This document shows positions 27,979 to 37,171 of a stretch of 64,000 nt of DNA, one piece after another. A model generated the notes under the pieces. It saw only the letters and a program-made list of their open reading frames with translations. It was not told the DNA's origin and searched no databases. This stretch comes from Bradyrhizobium sp. CB82. GTDB lineage: Bacteria; Pseudomonadota; Alphaproteobacteria; Rhizobiales; Xanthobacteraceae. Position numbers and translations under genes: made by a program. The first letter of the stretch is position 1; each line of letters opens with the position of its first letter. The DNA lies in NCBI RefSeq assembly GCF_029714405.1, contig NZ_CP121650.1, forward strand, positions 6,639,001 to 6,703,000, given 5' to 3'.

Positions 27979-28944
27979 CTATTCGATCACCTCATCGGCG
28001 CGAACGAGTAGCGATGGTGGCACAGTGAGGCCGAGCGCTTTGGCCGTCTTCATGTTGATCACTAGCTCGAATTTGGTCGGCTGCTCTACCGGCAGATCGG
28101 AAGGTTTGGTGCCTTTGAGGATTTTGTCGATGTAGCCGCTTGCGCGGCGGAATAGATCGGCTAGATCGGGCCCATAGACGATCAACCCGCCATCGGCGAA
28201 TTGTCGGAAAAGATAACTCGCGGGCAGATGATGCTTCGCCGCAAGCGCGACAACTCGTGGGGCATTCTGAGCGGTCAGCGGATCGCCGAAAATAACGATT
28301 GCATCGGCGTGTTGTGCAGCGGCCGAAGCAAATGCGGCATCAAGTTCCTCAGGCGTAGTTGCCTCAACTACCAGAAGAGTCATGCCGAGGCCAGCGGCAC
28401 GGGGCACCTCGTCAGTTAGTCGTAGCTTGTGCTGAGGGTTGCGCGGATTAATCAGGAGCGCAATTTTTGAGGCGCTAGGAACCAGTTCCCTGAGGACTTC
28501 TATCCGTTTTGCGATCCATTCTCCAGGCACGAGCTCCGTCAACCCGGTTATGTTGCCGCCTGGACGCGAGAGGCTTTGGACAAGACCGAGCCCCACTGGA
28601 TCGGCCACAGACACGAATACTATCGGAATATCGGCAGTTGCCGATTTCAGGGCCACGGCTGCTTGGGGGTTAGGGGCAAAGAGCAGATCCGGCTTGAGGG
28701 CTACGAGTTCAGCCCCCAGAGCCGGGGCGCGCTCCGAATGATCCCCGAAATATCGGTAGTCAATACTCAGGTTCTTCCCCTCAATCCAGCCGTGATCGCG
28801 CAGGCCCTCATGCCAGACTTTAAGGATTTGAAAATTTTCAAAAGCGCCAAGTAGCCCCAGCCGGCGAGACGCCCCTTGTGCTCGCGCACGCCGTGGCGAA
28901 ACGAGCAGCGCCGCAATAGTAGCTATGAACTCCCGCCGCTTCAC
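27979..28944 (-). CDS. PF04392-type ABC substrate-binding protein
   Basis: A 321-residue protein with a Tat-like leader (MKRREFIATIAALLVSPRRA, cleavage near ARAQGAS). The type I periplasmic-binding fold of the uncharacterised ABC family has DLLFAPNPQAAVALK, ADIPIVFVSVADPVGLGLVQ, SLSRPGGNITG, and the ending [20 protein letters not shown]. Family members bind unknown, possibly tryptophan-like or aromatic, ligands. No permease or ATPase lies nearby, so it is an orphan. A homologue lies directly upstream (29178-30155) on the same strand and a third, broken copy at 36 kb. Confidence 0.9.
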   Translation of the reverse strand: MKRREFIATIAALLVSPRRARAQGASRRLGLLGAFENFQILKVWHEGLRDHGWIEGKNLSIDYRYFGDHSERAPALGAELVALKPDLLFAPNPQAAVALKSATADIPIVFVSVADPVGLGLVQSLSRPGGNITGLTELVPGEWIAKRIEVLRELVPSASKIALLINPRNPQHKLRLTDEVPRAAGLGMTLLVVEATTPEELDAAFASAAAQHADAIVIFGDPLTAQNAPRVVALAAKHHLPASYLFRQFADGGLIVYGPDLADLFRRASGYIDKILKGTKPSDLPVEQPTKFELVINMKTAKALGLTVPPSLLVRADEVIE

Positions 28945-29177
28945 TCGATCCTCATCGCAGCATGAGGAGGCGGGTGCAGAGTATCAGGTTTCGATGGTCG
29001 TCGCACTCAATGGGTGCAAATGCTGCGTCGCCAAGCGCGCCGCGATGGCGCATGCCCGCTAGGGTCAAAAGCGCCGGTCGAGGATCACGAGGCACACGTC
29101 CGGTCTAACCCTGACAGCGGACCGGCGCAGCGTTTCCAGCTTCGTCGCCTTGGGCACAACACTGGACCTAAGTAGGG

Positions 29178-30155
29178 TTACTCGATCATCTCATCGGCTT
29201 CAGCGATGATGGTCTGGGGCACTTTGAGACCGAGCGCTTTTGCTGTCCTCAGGTTGATGATCAAGTCGAACTTGGTGGGTAGTTGCACCGGTAAATCGCC
29301 GGGCCGCGCCCCGCGTAATATTTTGTCAACATAAGCGCCAGAGCGTTGAAACAGATCTTCAGTATTCGGAGCATAGGACAGGAGAGAACCGCTTCGCGAA
29401 ACTCCAGAAACGACCGGAATGCGAAACTGTAGCTCCATCTCGCGGATCAAGGCGCTGTTCACGGTGAGGAACGGATCGCTCATCGCCACGATACCTTCGC
29501 CGGGCGTCCTTTCCCTGAACGCTCGCTCAATATCTGCAGCGCTGCCGACTTGAAGAGTAAACGGCCTTACATTAGTAGCTTCAGCTGCCGCCATGAATGG
29601 CTTCAGATAATATTCGAAATAGGTTGCAGTCGTGGGATTGTACATTAGACCGGCGGCCTTGACGTTTGGCGCCACCTCCTTCAAGAACCCGAGCCACTTT
29701 CCGGCAATTGATCCTTCCACATTTACAAACCCGGTGATGTTGCCGCCAGGTCGCGCCAAGCTGGCCACAATGCCGCTGCCGACTGGATCGGAGACTGTGG
29801 CGAAGACCACCGGCACGGTGCTCGTCGCGCCTTGCACAGCGAGAGTGGCCGATGTGGAATTGACAAAAATCACGTCGGGCTTGAGCGCAACCAGCTCCTT
29901 CGCAAGAGCCCGATTCTTCTCAGAATTCCCACCACTATAACGAAGTTCAATGGAGACGTCGCGATCTACCGCCCAACCTAGATCGCCGAGACTCTTGACG
30001 AAAGCAGCAACCAAACGCTGGGTAGCCGAATCCTGTTCCGCGAAACCAATGAGAACCCCGACCCGCGGCACCCGCTTTGGTGCCTGCTGCCCACGCACCG
30101 AAAGAGGCGAAGCTGCGGCAGCACCCAGACCCGCTATAAACTCCCGTCGCCTCAT
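29178..30155 (-). CDS. PF04392-type ABC substrate-binding protein
   Basis: A 325-residue paralogue of the neighbouring binding protein. The ATG at 30155 is preferred over a GTG at 30167, because GGGGGA precedes it and the RRREFIAGLGAAAASPL leader then starts correctly. The mature part contains NSTSATLAVQGATSTVPVVF, ATVSDPVGSGIVASLARPGG and the conserved end PTKFDLIINLRTAKALGLKV. It is exported, probably by Tat, to the periplasm. It shares only part of its sequence with the downstream copy, so this is an old duplication. No transport partners are visible. Confidence 0.9.
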   Translation of the reverse strand: MRRREFIAGLGAAAASPLSVRGQQAPKRVPRVGVLIGFAEQDSATQRLVAAFVKSLGDLGWAVDRDVSIELRYSGGNSEKNRALAKELVALKPDVIFVNSTSATLAVQGATSTVPVVFATVSDPVGSGIVASLARPGGNITGFVNVEGSIAGKWLGFLKEVAPNVKAAGLMYNPTTATYFEYYLKPFMAAAEATNVRPFTLQVGSAADIERAFRERTPGEGIVAMSDPFLTVNSALIREMELQFRIPVVSGVSRSGSLLSYAPNTEDLFQRSGAYVDKILRGARPGDLPVQLPTKFDLIINLRTAKALGLKVPQTIIAEADEMIE

Positions 30156-30253
30156 GAGGTCCCCCACGGACTGAGAATGGAGATCATACTGGCTAAAGTG
30201 GGCAGCCTAAAGAGAGGTTGTGAGCTCTCCGAGTAGTTCGGTTTGGGTCATGT

Positions 30254-31634
30254 GTGGACGACGCCCGCATTGCAAGAAGAATCTGACGTTCGGCTCGCGG
30301 TCGGGTGCAAGTCATGTGTCCGGCCTCTGTTTGCGCGGCACCATGACCGCTGGCCCTGATGTAGTCCGCGGGGTCCCAATCACGAGCACGGGCTTTGACG
30401 CCCATGACCCAGAAGCGGGTTGTCCCAATCGACGGCTCGACCGTTTCGCATCACGCCATCATCACCCTCGCAATTCGATTGCCTTGCTCCGCCGTCGCCT
30501 CACGCTGCCATTGCCAAGCCTCTTCAGGTGGCTGCAGCAAGCTCCGGCGCTCGATAGTGTCCTCCTTTGACCATGATCGTCCAAGCGATGCGCGCCATCT
30601 TATTGGCAACGGCAACGGCGACGAGCTTGGCCGGCTTCTTGGCCAGCAGCTTCATGACCCAGGGATGCTTTTGCGGATACTGCCGGGCGTGTCGCACAAC
30701 CGCTGTTGCACCGATGACGAGCAATCGTCGGAGATAGCGATCTCCCTGCTTGGAGATGCGGCCGAGCCGCTCCTTGCCGCCCGTCGAGTGCTGCCGTGGC
30801 ACAAGTCCGATCCATGCGGCAAAATCGCGACCGGATTTGACGGCATTCGGGTCTGTGACAGTGGAAGCGATGGCCGTGGCCCCGATCACGCCTATCCCCG
30901 GCACGGTCTCGAGGCGGCAGCTCGTATCGTTGGCACGATGATGGGCGTGAATGGCCCGATCCAGAGCCCCGATCTGCAATTCCAAAGCAGCGAGTTGATC
31001 GACAATGGCCTGCAGCGCCTGTTTCATTGCGGACGGAAGAGCTTCGCGACTACTCTCGTCCGTGATGATCGCGGCAAGCTGCGCGAGACCTTCGTGTCCC
31101 GTCTCCGCAACGAGGCCGAACTCGGCAAGGTGGGGTCGGAGCGCATTGATCAGCTGCGTGCGCTGACGGATTAAAAGATCCCGCGTTCGATGCAACATCA
31201 GCAAGGCTTGCTGATCGGCCGACTTGATCGGCACGAACCGCATCGATGGGCGTGTCACGGCCTCACAGATGGCGGCTGCGTCGGCAGCATCGTTTTTCGA
31301 CCGTTTGACATAGCCCTTGACGTAGCTCGGCGGCATCAGACGCACAGTTTGACCAAGCTTGGAGACTTCACGCGCCCAATGATGAGCGGTTCCGCAGGCT
31401 TCCATGCCGACCAGGCATGGAGGAATCTTGCTTAGGAAGTCGATGACCTGATTGCGCCGCAACCGACGGCTGATGACGACCTTGCCCGCACTATCCACGC
31501 CGTGCACTTGGAACATGTTCTTGGCGAGATCAACGCCGATCGTGTTAACTTGCATTTGGACGACCCCCTCCGGTGATTCGTTGTTCAACAATCACCCTAT
31601 GGCACGTTCGATGCCGGGAGCGGGCGTCGTCCAC
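30254..31634 (-). mobile_element. IS110-family element, IS1111 type
   Basis: Encloses an intact IS110 transposase. A perfect 15-bp inverted pair, GTGGACGACGCCCGC at 30254-30268 and GCGGGCGTCGTCCAC at 31620-31634, flanks the gene about 270 bp downstream and 65 bp upstream of it. IS1111-type IS110 elements are known for subterminal inverted repeats of this size, so the true ends probably lie a few bases outside. No target duplication is expected for this family. Confidence 0.75.
30524..31555 (-). CDS. IS110-family transposase
   Basis: A 343-residue DEDD transposase. The N-terminal RuvC-like domain has NTIGVDLAKNMFQVHGVD (first Asp), CLVGMEACGTAHHWAR (Glu) and KNDAADAAAICEAV (Asp pair). The C-terminal transposase_20 domain has LETVPGIGVIGATAIAST and AAWIGLVPRQHSTGGKERLG, with the conserved Ser/Gly region. 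The ATG at 31555 follows GGAGGGGG; a longer frame to 31591 is less likely. It appears intact and may be active. Confidence 0.95.
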   Translation of the reverse strand: MQVNTIGVDLAKNMFQVHGVDSAGKVVISRRLRRNQVIDFLSKIPPCLVGMEACGTAHHWAREVSKLGQTVRLMPPSYVKGYVKRSKNDAADAAAICEAVTRPSMRFVPIKSADQQALLMLHRTRDLLIRQRTQLINALRPHLAEFGLVAETGHEGLAQLAAIITDESSREALPSAMKQALQAIVDQLAALELQIGALDRAIHAHHRANDTSCRLETVPGIGVIGATAIASTVTDPNAVKSGRDFAAWIGLVPRQHSTGGKERLGRISKQGDRYLRRLLVIGATAVVRHARQYPQKHPWVMKLLAKKPAKLVAVAVANKMARIAWTIMVKGGHYRAPELAAAT

Positions 31635-31639
31635 CACAT

Positions 31640-31748
31640 CACGAGCGTCGCCCTCTGCCATGGCTGCCCGTCGACTTCCGCTATGCTCCGTTTGAGACCG
31701 AGGTTTTGCGGCGGTGCGATATGTCGCGATGGGCACAATTGCAGACTC
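31640..31748 (+). repeat. dispersed intergenic repeat, full copy
   Basis: CACGAGCGTCGCCCTCTG, GACTTCCGCTATGCTCCG, GAGGTTTTGCGGCGGTGC and TGTCGCGATGGGCACAA occur in the family order. It starts 6 bp outside the IS110 right inverted repeat and ends at the methyltransferase stop. Confidence 0.85.
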
Positions 31749-31749
31749 C

Positions 31750-32805
31750 TTAGGGGCGCGCGGCGAAGAACACATTAGTATGGTTCTTGATGTCGAGCTG
31801 CTGGAAGCGCGTGAACCCCGCTTCGCGAAAGAGCTTTTCCGTGCGCGCTGGCCCCATGCAGGTCCCAAGTCCAGGCCCTCCTTGCGCCAGCGATTGCGTC
31901 ATGCAGTGTAACACGCTGAATCCATAATAGACGGTGCCAAGCGCGTTGATATTGTCCTCGAGCCTGTCGGCAGCCTTGGGTTCCATGGTGAACACGACAC
32001 CATTTGGTTTCAGCAGCGAGCGCATCTCGCGCAATGTGGTGTGCGGGGCTGCGAAGTCATGGACGCAGTCGCAGGCCGTGATCAGGTCGAATCCGCCGCT
32101 CGCATCAAGTTCACGTGTGGTCTGAGCGTGAAACTGCAGGCGCGGACCGATCCGTTCTGCTGCGGCGGCCGCGCGTGCCCGCGCGATCGATTGCTCGTTT
32201 GGATCAACACCCACGACTTGGCAGTCGGGAAATGCCTTGGCGATCGCGATGCTGACCCGGCCAACTCCGCAGCCAACGTCGAGCACGCGACCACCCAGTT
32301 TGAGGCGATCAACCACATCGGGAAGCGTGTCAAGCCATTGGCTTATGAGGCGGTGCTCATATTGACCGCAATTAAGCCAGTCGAGCGCTTCAATTCCATC
32401 GCTCCCTATCTCGTCGAATGCGACGCCTCCGCCCTTCTCGAATGCCTCCGCGACCAAAGGGGCAACACGCAGCAGCGCCGGCGCAATAAGAAATAGCCCG
32501 CCCATGAAGTGATCCGTGCCTTCAGAGGCAAGCAGAAAGGCGCTCTCATCGACCAATTCAAAGGTCTCGGCCGCCGGGTCATAGGCAAGATACCCCGCGC
32601 AAGCCATTCCCTTGAGCCACTCCTCCACATATCGGGGCTGCAGCCGGGAAACTTGGGCCACTTGTACAGCGGTCATTGGCCCCTTACCGGCCATCGCGCG
32701 AAACAAGCCGCGTTTGACGCCCACGTAGGCCATGCCGACCGCCATCGTTCCGGCCATGTCAGCGTAAACCTTATCGGCAAATGCCCTGACCCTCGTCTTA
32801 TCCAT
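31750..32805 (-). CDS. class I SAM-dependent methyltransferase with winged-helix N-terminus
   Basis: About 351 residues. The N-terminal helical/winged-helix domain (AVGMAYVGVKRGLFRAMAGK, LQPRYVEEWLKGMACAGYL) resembles the dimerisation domain of O- or C-methyltransferases. The Rossmann domain has motif I RVLDVGCGVGRVSIAIA, GVDPNEQSI (motif II), DLITACDCVHDFA (motif IV) and LLKPNGVVFTMEP (motif V). The ATG at 32805 has GGAG six bases upstream. The protein is complete and cytosolic, and the substrate is unknown. It is a single gene between two copies of the dispersed repeat. Confidence 0.88.
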   Translation of the reverse strand: MDKTRVRAFADKVYADMAGTMAVGMAYVGVKRGLFRAMAGKGPMTAVQVAQVSRLQPRYVEEWLKGMACAGYLAYDPAAETFELVDESAFLLASEGTDHFMGGLFLIAPALLRVAPLVAEAFEKGGGVAFDEIGSDGIEALDWLNCGQYEHRLISQWLDTLPDVVDRLKLGGRVLDVGCGVGRVSIAIAKAFPDCQVVGVDPNEQSIARARAAAAAERIGPRLQFHAQTTRELDASGGFDLITACDCVHDFAAPHTTLREMRSLLKPNGVVFTMEPKAADRLEDNINALGTVYYGFSVLHCMTQSLAQGGPGLGTCMGPARTEKLFREAGFTRFQQLDIKNHTNVFFAARP

Positions 32806-32920
32806 GGCCATCTCCAGAGCAACGACTACGAATCACGGGAAATGAATTGCCAAGCACCAAGCAGGGCGAGACTACTCCTGTTCTGCTGAGCGTCAAACGC
32901 TGCTATCTTCCGGTTTGGGG

Positions 32921-33025
32921 CACGAGCGTCGCACCCGCTGCAGTAGATTGCCGCCCGTCGATTTCTGCTATGCCCCGTTTGCGACCGAAGGTTTGCGGCG
33001 GTGCGAGATGTCGCGACGGGCACAA
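32921..33025 (+). repeat. dispersed intergenic repeat, full copy
   Basis: CACGAGCGTCGCACCCGC, GATTTCTGCTATGCCCCG, GCGACCGAAGGTTTGCGG and TGTCGCGACGGGCACAA in the family order, between the methyltransferase start and the cyclase 3' end. Confidence 0.85.
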
Positions 33026-33062
33026 CAGCAGCCGTTGGCGCGTTTGCGAGAGACGACGAACT

Positions 33063-34457
33063 CTATGCTTCTGCTACAGATCCGCACTTCTTCGGGCCGA
33101 TCACGAACCAAGTTGCGATCTTGCCCTTTCCTTTAACATCGATAGGGCCACGGCTTTCGAATTCAAACTTGTCCTTGACGCGTTCGTAGGTCTCCGTTGA
33201 AACTTGAATTCTACCCGGCAAACCTGTCGACTCCATGCGCGACGCCACATTCACGGTATCGCCCCAAACATCATAGAAGAATTTCTTCGTTCCCACGACG
33301 CCGGCAACAACCGGCCCGCTGGCTATGCCAATTCGGATGGACAGTTTATGTCCATGAAGGTCCTGGATCCGAGCTGCTGCATTCCGCATCTCGATGGCGA
33401 ATTGGATTAGAGCTGTCGCGTGATCTGGTCGCACAACGGGCACGCCGCTCACAACCACGTAGCCATCGCCCGTCGTTTTGATCTTCTCAAGTCCGTGGCG
33501 CTCAACAAGACAATCGAAGGCAGTGAAAATCTTATTCAGGAACATCACGACATCAGCCGGGGCAACGGCGCTGGCTGCAGCGGTAGACCCAGCCATATCG
33601 GCAAAAAGAACGGATGCATCCTCGTACTTGTCGGCTATGATCTGAGGTATTGGAGTTTTGAGCCGATCGGCCACCGCGGCAGGCAAGATGTTCAAAAGCA
33701 AGCCCTCGGAGCGTTCGTATTCAGACTCGGCTGTCAACTCGGCCCGTGTGGCTGTCCGAACGGCATAGAATACGACCGCGAACATGATGGCACCGGTTCC
33801 CGTTGCACATCCTATGAAACTGGCGAGCATCGCTTCCTTGCTTAGCAAGCCGCCGTCGCGGGGTGCAAAGACTTCCAGGGCAATCGTCAGTGCTAAGGCG
33901 AGAACGCCAAAGAGGATCGGAAGGTAGAGCGGCTCAGGCCCTAGAATCAGGACCGCGCAAGCGGCATATGCCATGTATTGCATCTGCATCCCGCTGTCTG
34001 TACCGAGGAGGAAGCAGACGATGAAGCTTCCTGGATAGCCGACCAGGAGAAAGGCAATTGGCGCGGCTTGTGGGCCAACCCGGTGCAGCAGTGGAATCGC
34101 AGCGACACAGGCCGCCATCACGACGTCAATGATGACCACTGTGCGAAGCTTGACCTCGGGGAGATAAACAATAGCGAAGGCCATCGCCATAGATGCTACT
34201 GCCCAACAGCCGAAGTTTAAGACGCATAGTCGCCTGGCGACTTTCGGCGGGTATCGTTCGGTACCGTAGCTAAGCGCTTGAAGCACGCTCATCGGAGGTA
34301 TCCGCAAGAAATGATTCGGCGGGCACTCCACGACCAAATTCGCAACGTTGAAATTTTGAACTCTTTTCGAGCCAACGTCCATACGTGGCTGGTGCCTGAT
34401 GGAAGGCTCCAGAGTTCCGTTCTCGTTCGTGGCAGAGGCATTCGAATGTGATACCAT
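33063..34457 (-). CDS. membrane-bound adenylate/guanylate cyclase
   Basis: A 464-residue protein. After a polar N-terminus of about 75 residues come about six hydrophobic segments (residues 80-230, including NFGCWAVASMAMAFAIVYLP and AFLLVGYPGSFIVCFLLGTD). Then come a short linker (LLLNILPAAVADRLK, the conserved signalling helix) and a class III cyclase domain with SVLFADMAGSTAAAS (metal Asp), KTTGDGYVVVSGVP and FYDVWGDTVNVASRMESTGL. The six-helix anchor matches MASE-like membrane cyclases. It starts 30 bp from the divergent phytochelatin-synthase-like gene. Confidence 0.9.
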   Translation of the reverse strand: MVSHSNASATNENGTLEPSIRHQPRMDVGSKRVQNFNVANLVVECPPNHFLRIPPMSVLQALSYGTERYPPKVARRLCVLNFGCWAVASMAMAFAIVYLPEVKLRTVVIIDVVMAACVAAIPLLHRVGPQAAPIAFLLVGYPGSFIVCFLLGTDSGMQMQYMAYAACAVLILGPEPLYLPILFGVLALALTIALEVFAPRDGGLLSKEAMLASFIGCATGTGAIMFAVVFYAVRTATRAELTAESEYERSEGLLLNILPAAVADRLKTPIPQIIADKYEDASVLFADMAGSTAAASAVAPADVVMFLNKIFTAFDCLVERHGLEKIKTTGDGYVVVSGVPVVRPDHATALIQFAIEMRNAAARIQDLHGHKLSIRIGIASGPVVAGVVGTKKFFYDVWGDTVNVASRMESTGLPGRIQVSTETYERVKDKFEFESRGPIDVKGKGKIATWFVIGPKKCGSVAEA

Positions 34458-34487
34458 TGTGATGCTGCCCGGTATAAGGGTACTTAG

Positions 34488-35150
34488 ATGAAGCGCATCG
34501 GATGGTTCGGCGTAGCAGTCGGCTTCCTACTGCTTAGCGGCTCTGCCTATTTCGCCGTTATTCTGCCGAGCGTGTCGCCTGAGGCGATCCAATCTTCAGT
34601 CATACACAGGCCAGAACTGATCAACCGCGCGTGGCAGCTTCCGGTCGCGACCACATTCAAGACGGAAGTCACGTGGCAATCGAATGGCTCGCGCTGTGGC
34701 CCTGCCAGTGTCGCCAACACGTTTCGTTCGCTCGGCGAGCACGAGACAACTGAGGCCGAAGTGCTCGAAGGCACCGGTAAGTGTTGGACCGGCATTTGCT
34801 TTCTGGGGCTTACGCTCGACGAGCTTGCGGACATCGCGCGAACCAAAACCCATCGAAGCATCACAGTGCTTCGGAACTTAACGGCTGAGGAATTCCGCGA
34901 GCATATGAAGCGCAGCAACGACCCCGGCCGCCGCTACATTATCAATTTTGCCCGAGAAAAAATTTTTGGCGGCGGCGTCGGTCACTTTTCACCGATCGGA
35001 GGCTATTTGGAAGCCGAGGATTTGGTGTTCGTCCTTGATGTGAATGAAAGTTACAAGCCTTGGCTGATCCAGCGCCAGCGGCTGTTCTCTGCGATGGATA
35101 CCCTCGACGGCGACAAAAAACGCGGACTGCTCCTGATCGAAGGCAAGTAA
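34488..35150 (+). CDS. phytochelatin synthase family protein
   Basis: A 220-residue papain-like protein of the phytochelatin synthase type. An N-terminal signal or anchor helix (residues 4-25) precedes the catalytic Cys in SNGSRCGPASVANTFRSLGE, the His in GVGHFSPIGGY and the Asp in VFVLDVNESYKPWLI. Bacterial one-domain versions (NlpC-like Alr0975 type) mainly hydrolyse glutathione to gamma-Glu-Cys rather than make phytochelatins. The leader implies the enzyme faces the periplasm. The gene is divergent from, and 30 bp away from, the membrane cyclase. The triad is intact. Confidence 0.85.
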   Translation: MKRIGWFGVAVGFLLLSGSAYFAVILPSVSPEAIQSSVIHRPELINRAWQLPVATTFKTEVTWQSNGSRCGPASVANTFRSLGEHETTEAEVLEGTGKCWTGICFLGLTLDELADIARTKTHRSITVLRNLTAEEFREHMKRSNDPGRRYIINFAREKIFGGGVGHFSPIGGYLEAEDLVFVLDVNESYKPWLIQRQRLFSAMDTLDGDKKRGLLLIEGK

Positions 35151-35339
35151 CGTCACGTCCGTGTGAATTTTCATCCCCAATGGTCCGCTCAGGGTCTTGT
35201 GTCACGAAGCGTAGCCGGTCCAAACGGCTCCGCGCAACTTTATAGGAGATGAAGGTAGGTCCTTCGGGTTCGGCGATCAGGTCGCTGATCCCAAGCCACC
35301 GCAGGCCGCTTTGGTCAAAAGCCACGGTGGTGAGCGCTG

Positions 35340-35849
35340 CGGAAACGTCGGGACCATGATCCCGGCAGGTACGGTTGAGAGAGGCGAGCGCAAGCGAACC
35401 GTCGATGAAGTGTCGAAAGCGGATTAGGTGATGTCAAAACCGAGGCTTGACCCTACCTTCGGGATTAGTTCGGTGGATGTCCTGATACTGACCGAGCGAC
35501 ATCCGGCATGTAGATGGCGCGAAGCTCAACCAGGCTCTTGTAAGGAACGTGAGAACTTTGCCGGCGATGCCAAGGGAAAAGGCCCAAGCGGCGCCAACCG
35601 CAAGGCCGAAAGTACCAAATGCGCCGGAGAGGGGCGGACTGCTCCGTAGTAGCGAGGAAGCGGCTGTAATGGTCGTAGAGCGAAGGGGCCGGGTCATCGA
35701 CGATGAATCGGGCCAACTGGCAACGGGAGGAGCCCGAAGCTCAACGGAAGGCGGCAGCCTTCAATCGATGGCACGAGCCGGATGAATCGAGAGGTTCAAA
35801 TCCGGATCTGTGAGAGGCTCAGGGTGAAATTCCCTGGGCCTACTCGGCA
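35340..35849 (+). mobile_element. group II intron lacking its reverse transcriptase
   Basis: 35775-35808 reads as domain V: GAGCCGGATG, a GAGA tetraloop and the pairing arm ATCCGGATC. It is followed by a domain VI-like hairpin (35816-35845, GGCTCAGGG ... TTCCCTGGGCC) and TACTCG. Upstream at 35510-35700 are stretches typical of bacterial intron domain I-III, for example GGAACGTGAGAACTTTG, GATGCCAAGGGAAAAGG and GGGGCGGACTGCTCCGTAGT. The roughly 1.3-kb reverse transcriptase frame that normally sits in domain IV is absent: only about 100 bp lies before domain V. The 5' boundary is unresolved (35330-35440). It could be mobile only in trans, or be a dead relic. Confidence 0.68.
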
Positions 35850-35971
35850 ACAGCGCCATTTGGGGCCAGCCGCTTCCGGTCTGCTCCGATAAGCGGACCA
35901 TTCGACATTGCGCCCGCACTTCGCACTAGGGCACATGTGCAGACTCATGCAATGCAGCAAACAGCATCGCC

Positions 35972-36959
35972 TCACTCGATGACCTTGTCTGCGCGCGCCA
36001 ATAGACCCTCCGGAACCGTCACACCCATCGCCTTAGCGGTCTTCAGGTTGATCACCAGCTCGAACTTGGTCGGCTGTTCGACCGGGATGTCGGCGAGCTT
36101 GGTACCGCGCAAGAGCTGAACAAGCTATCGGCCATAAGGCTCTCGAAAGACCTCAACGAGGCTTGGGCCGTACGCAGCAAAGCCGCCCTCGGCCGCTGTT
36201 TCGGGCCATTGATAGATGGCCGGAAGGCTAAGCGCGTTCGCCCGGTCCATGATGAGCTTACGTTTGGCGTAGAGCAGCGGGGACGCCAAAACGTTGAGCG
36301 CGGTCAGGCCTGATGCCTGAACCGTATTGATTGCCGCCACAATTTCCTCGCTGCTGGCCACCCGATGAACTGAAAGCTCAATATTGCGCGCGCGCGGCCT
36401 CCCGTAGGGCTTCAAGTTTCACAGCCGCTCTGTTGGGATCGGCAAGTGCCGCCATCCGGCGCAATCCTGGCACTGCTTCGATCAGGATCTCCTGGCGTTT
36501 GCCGTCAAGCTCGGCCGCGAGGATGCTAACGCCTGTCGTATTGCCGTCTGGCCGCGCCAGCGAGGTTACCAGTCCGGCTCCGAGCATATCGTCTGTCATC
36601 CCCAGGATCGGAGTTGTCTTGGTCGCATTCTGAGCGGCGCGAATTGCCAAATCCCCGGCAGGTACAATGACATCGACTCGGGCCTTGACTAGCTCGTCCG
36701 CCCATTCCGAAAATGGAAAAACAGCCGACGCAAAGACGCGGTCATCAAGCGTTAGGTTCTGGCCTTCAACAAAACCGTGCCGCCGCGCTGGATCGAGAAA
36801 GGCGGAGCGCCAAGAGACGTAGAGGCTCTCGTTAACGCTTTGCGCACCCCATAAGGCACCGATGCGATAGGTCCGCCCCGGTTCCTGCGCGCGCGCAGCA
36901 TCAAGCGGCAACGCCACAACCACGCCGCCGAGCAACGTGATGAAGTCGCGGCGTTTCAT
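35972..36959 (-). pseudogene. PF04392-type substrate-binding protein, broken
   Basis: A third member of the orphan binding-protein family in pieces. A 193-residue start (MKRRDFITLLGGVVVALPLD leader, RIGALWGAQSVNESLY, PDGNTTGVSILAAELDGKRQ) ends in a stop near 36378. A second frame continues with SSEEIVAAINTVQASGLTAL and AAYGPSLVEVFREPYGR to 36125. The conserved family end [20 protein letters not shown] lies in another frame down to the stop at 35972. At least two indels or stops break it. Confidence 0.85.
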
Positions 36960-37063
36960 TGTTCAACGCCTCCGGTGCTCTGCTCTTAATAGGTAGCACA
37001 ACCTCGGCACGTCAGCAGCCGGCTGCGCTGCGGCATTTCAACCCTACCTATGTCGGGTCGGGC

Positions 37064-37160
37064 TCACGAGCGTCGCCCCTGCGGTAGATGGCTGCCCGTC
37101 AATTTCCGCTATGCCCAGTTTGCGACCGAAGTTTTGCGGCGGTGCGAGATGTCGCGATGA
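37064..37160 (+). repeat. dispersed intergenic repeat copy
   Basis: CACGAGCGTCGCCCCTGC, AATTTCCGCTATGCCCAG, GAAGTTTTGCGGCGGTGC and TGTCGCGATGAGCCATG: the last block has lost the usual GGGCACA. It is immediately followed by copy 2 of the 66-bp repeat. Confidence 0.85.
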
Positions 37161-37171
37161 GCCATGGCACG

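Noticed and set aside
34942..35409. Minus-strand frame reading LALASLNRTCRDHG and onward
   Set aside because: Looks coherent but overlaps the 3' end of the phytochelatin-synthase-like gene and the likely 5' part of the group II intron; more likely an antisense frame over conserved intron RNA.
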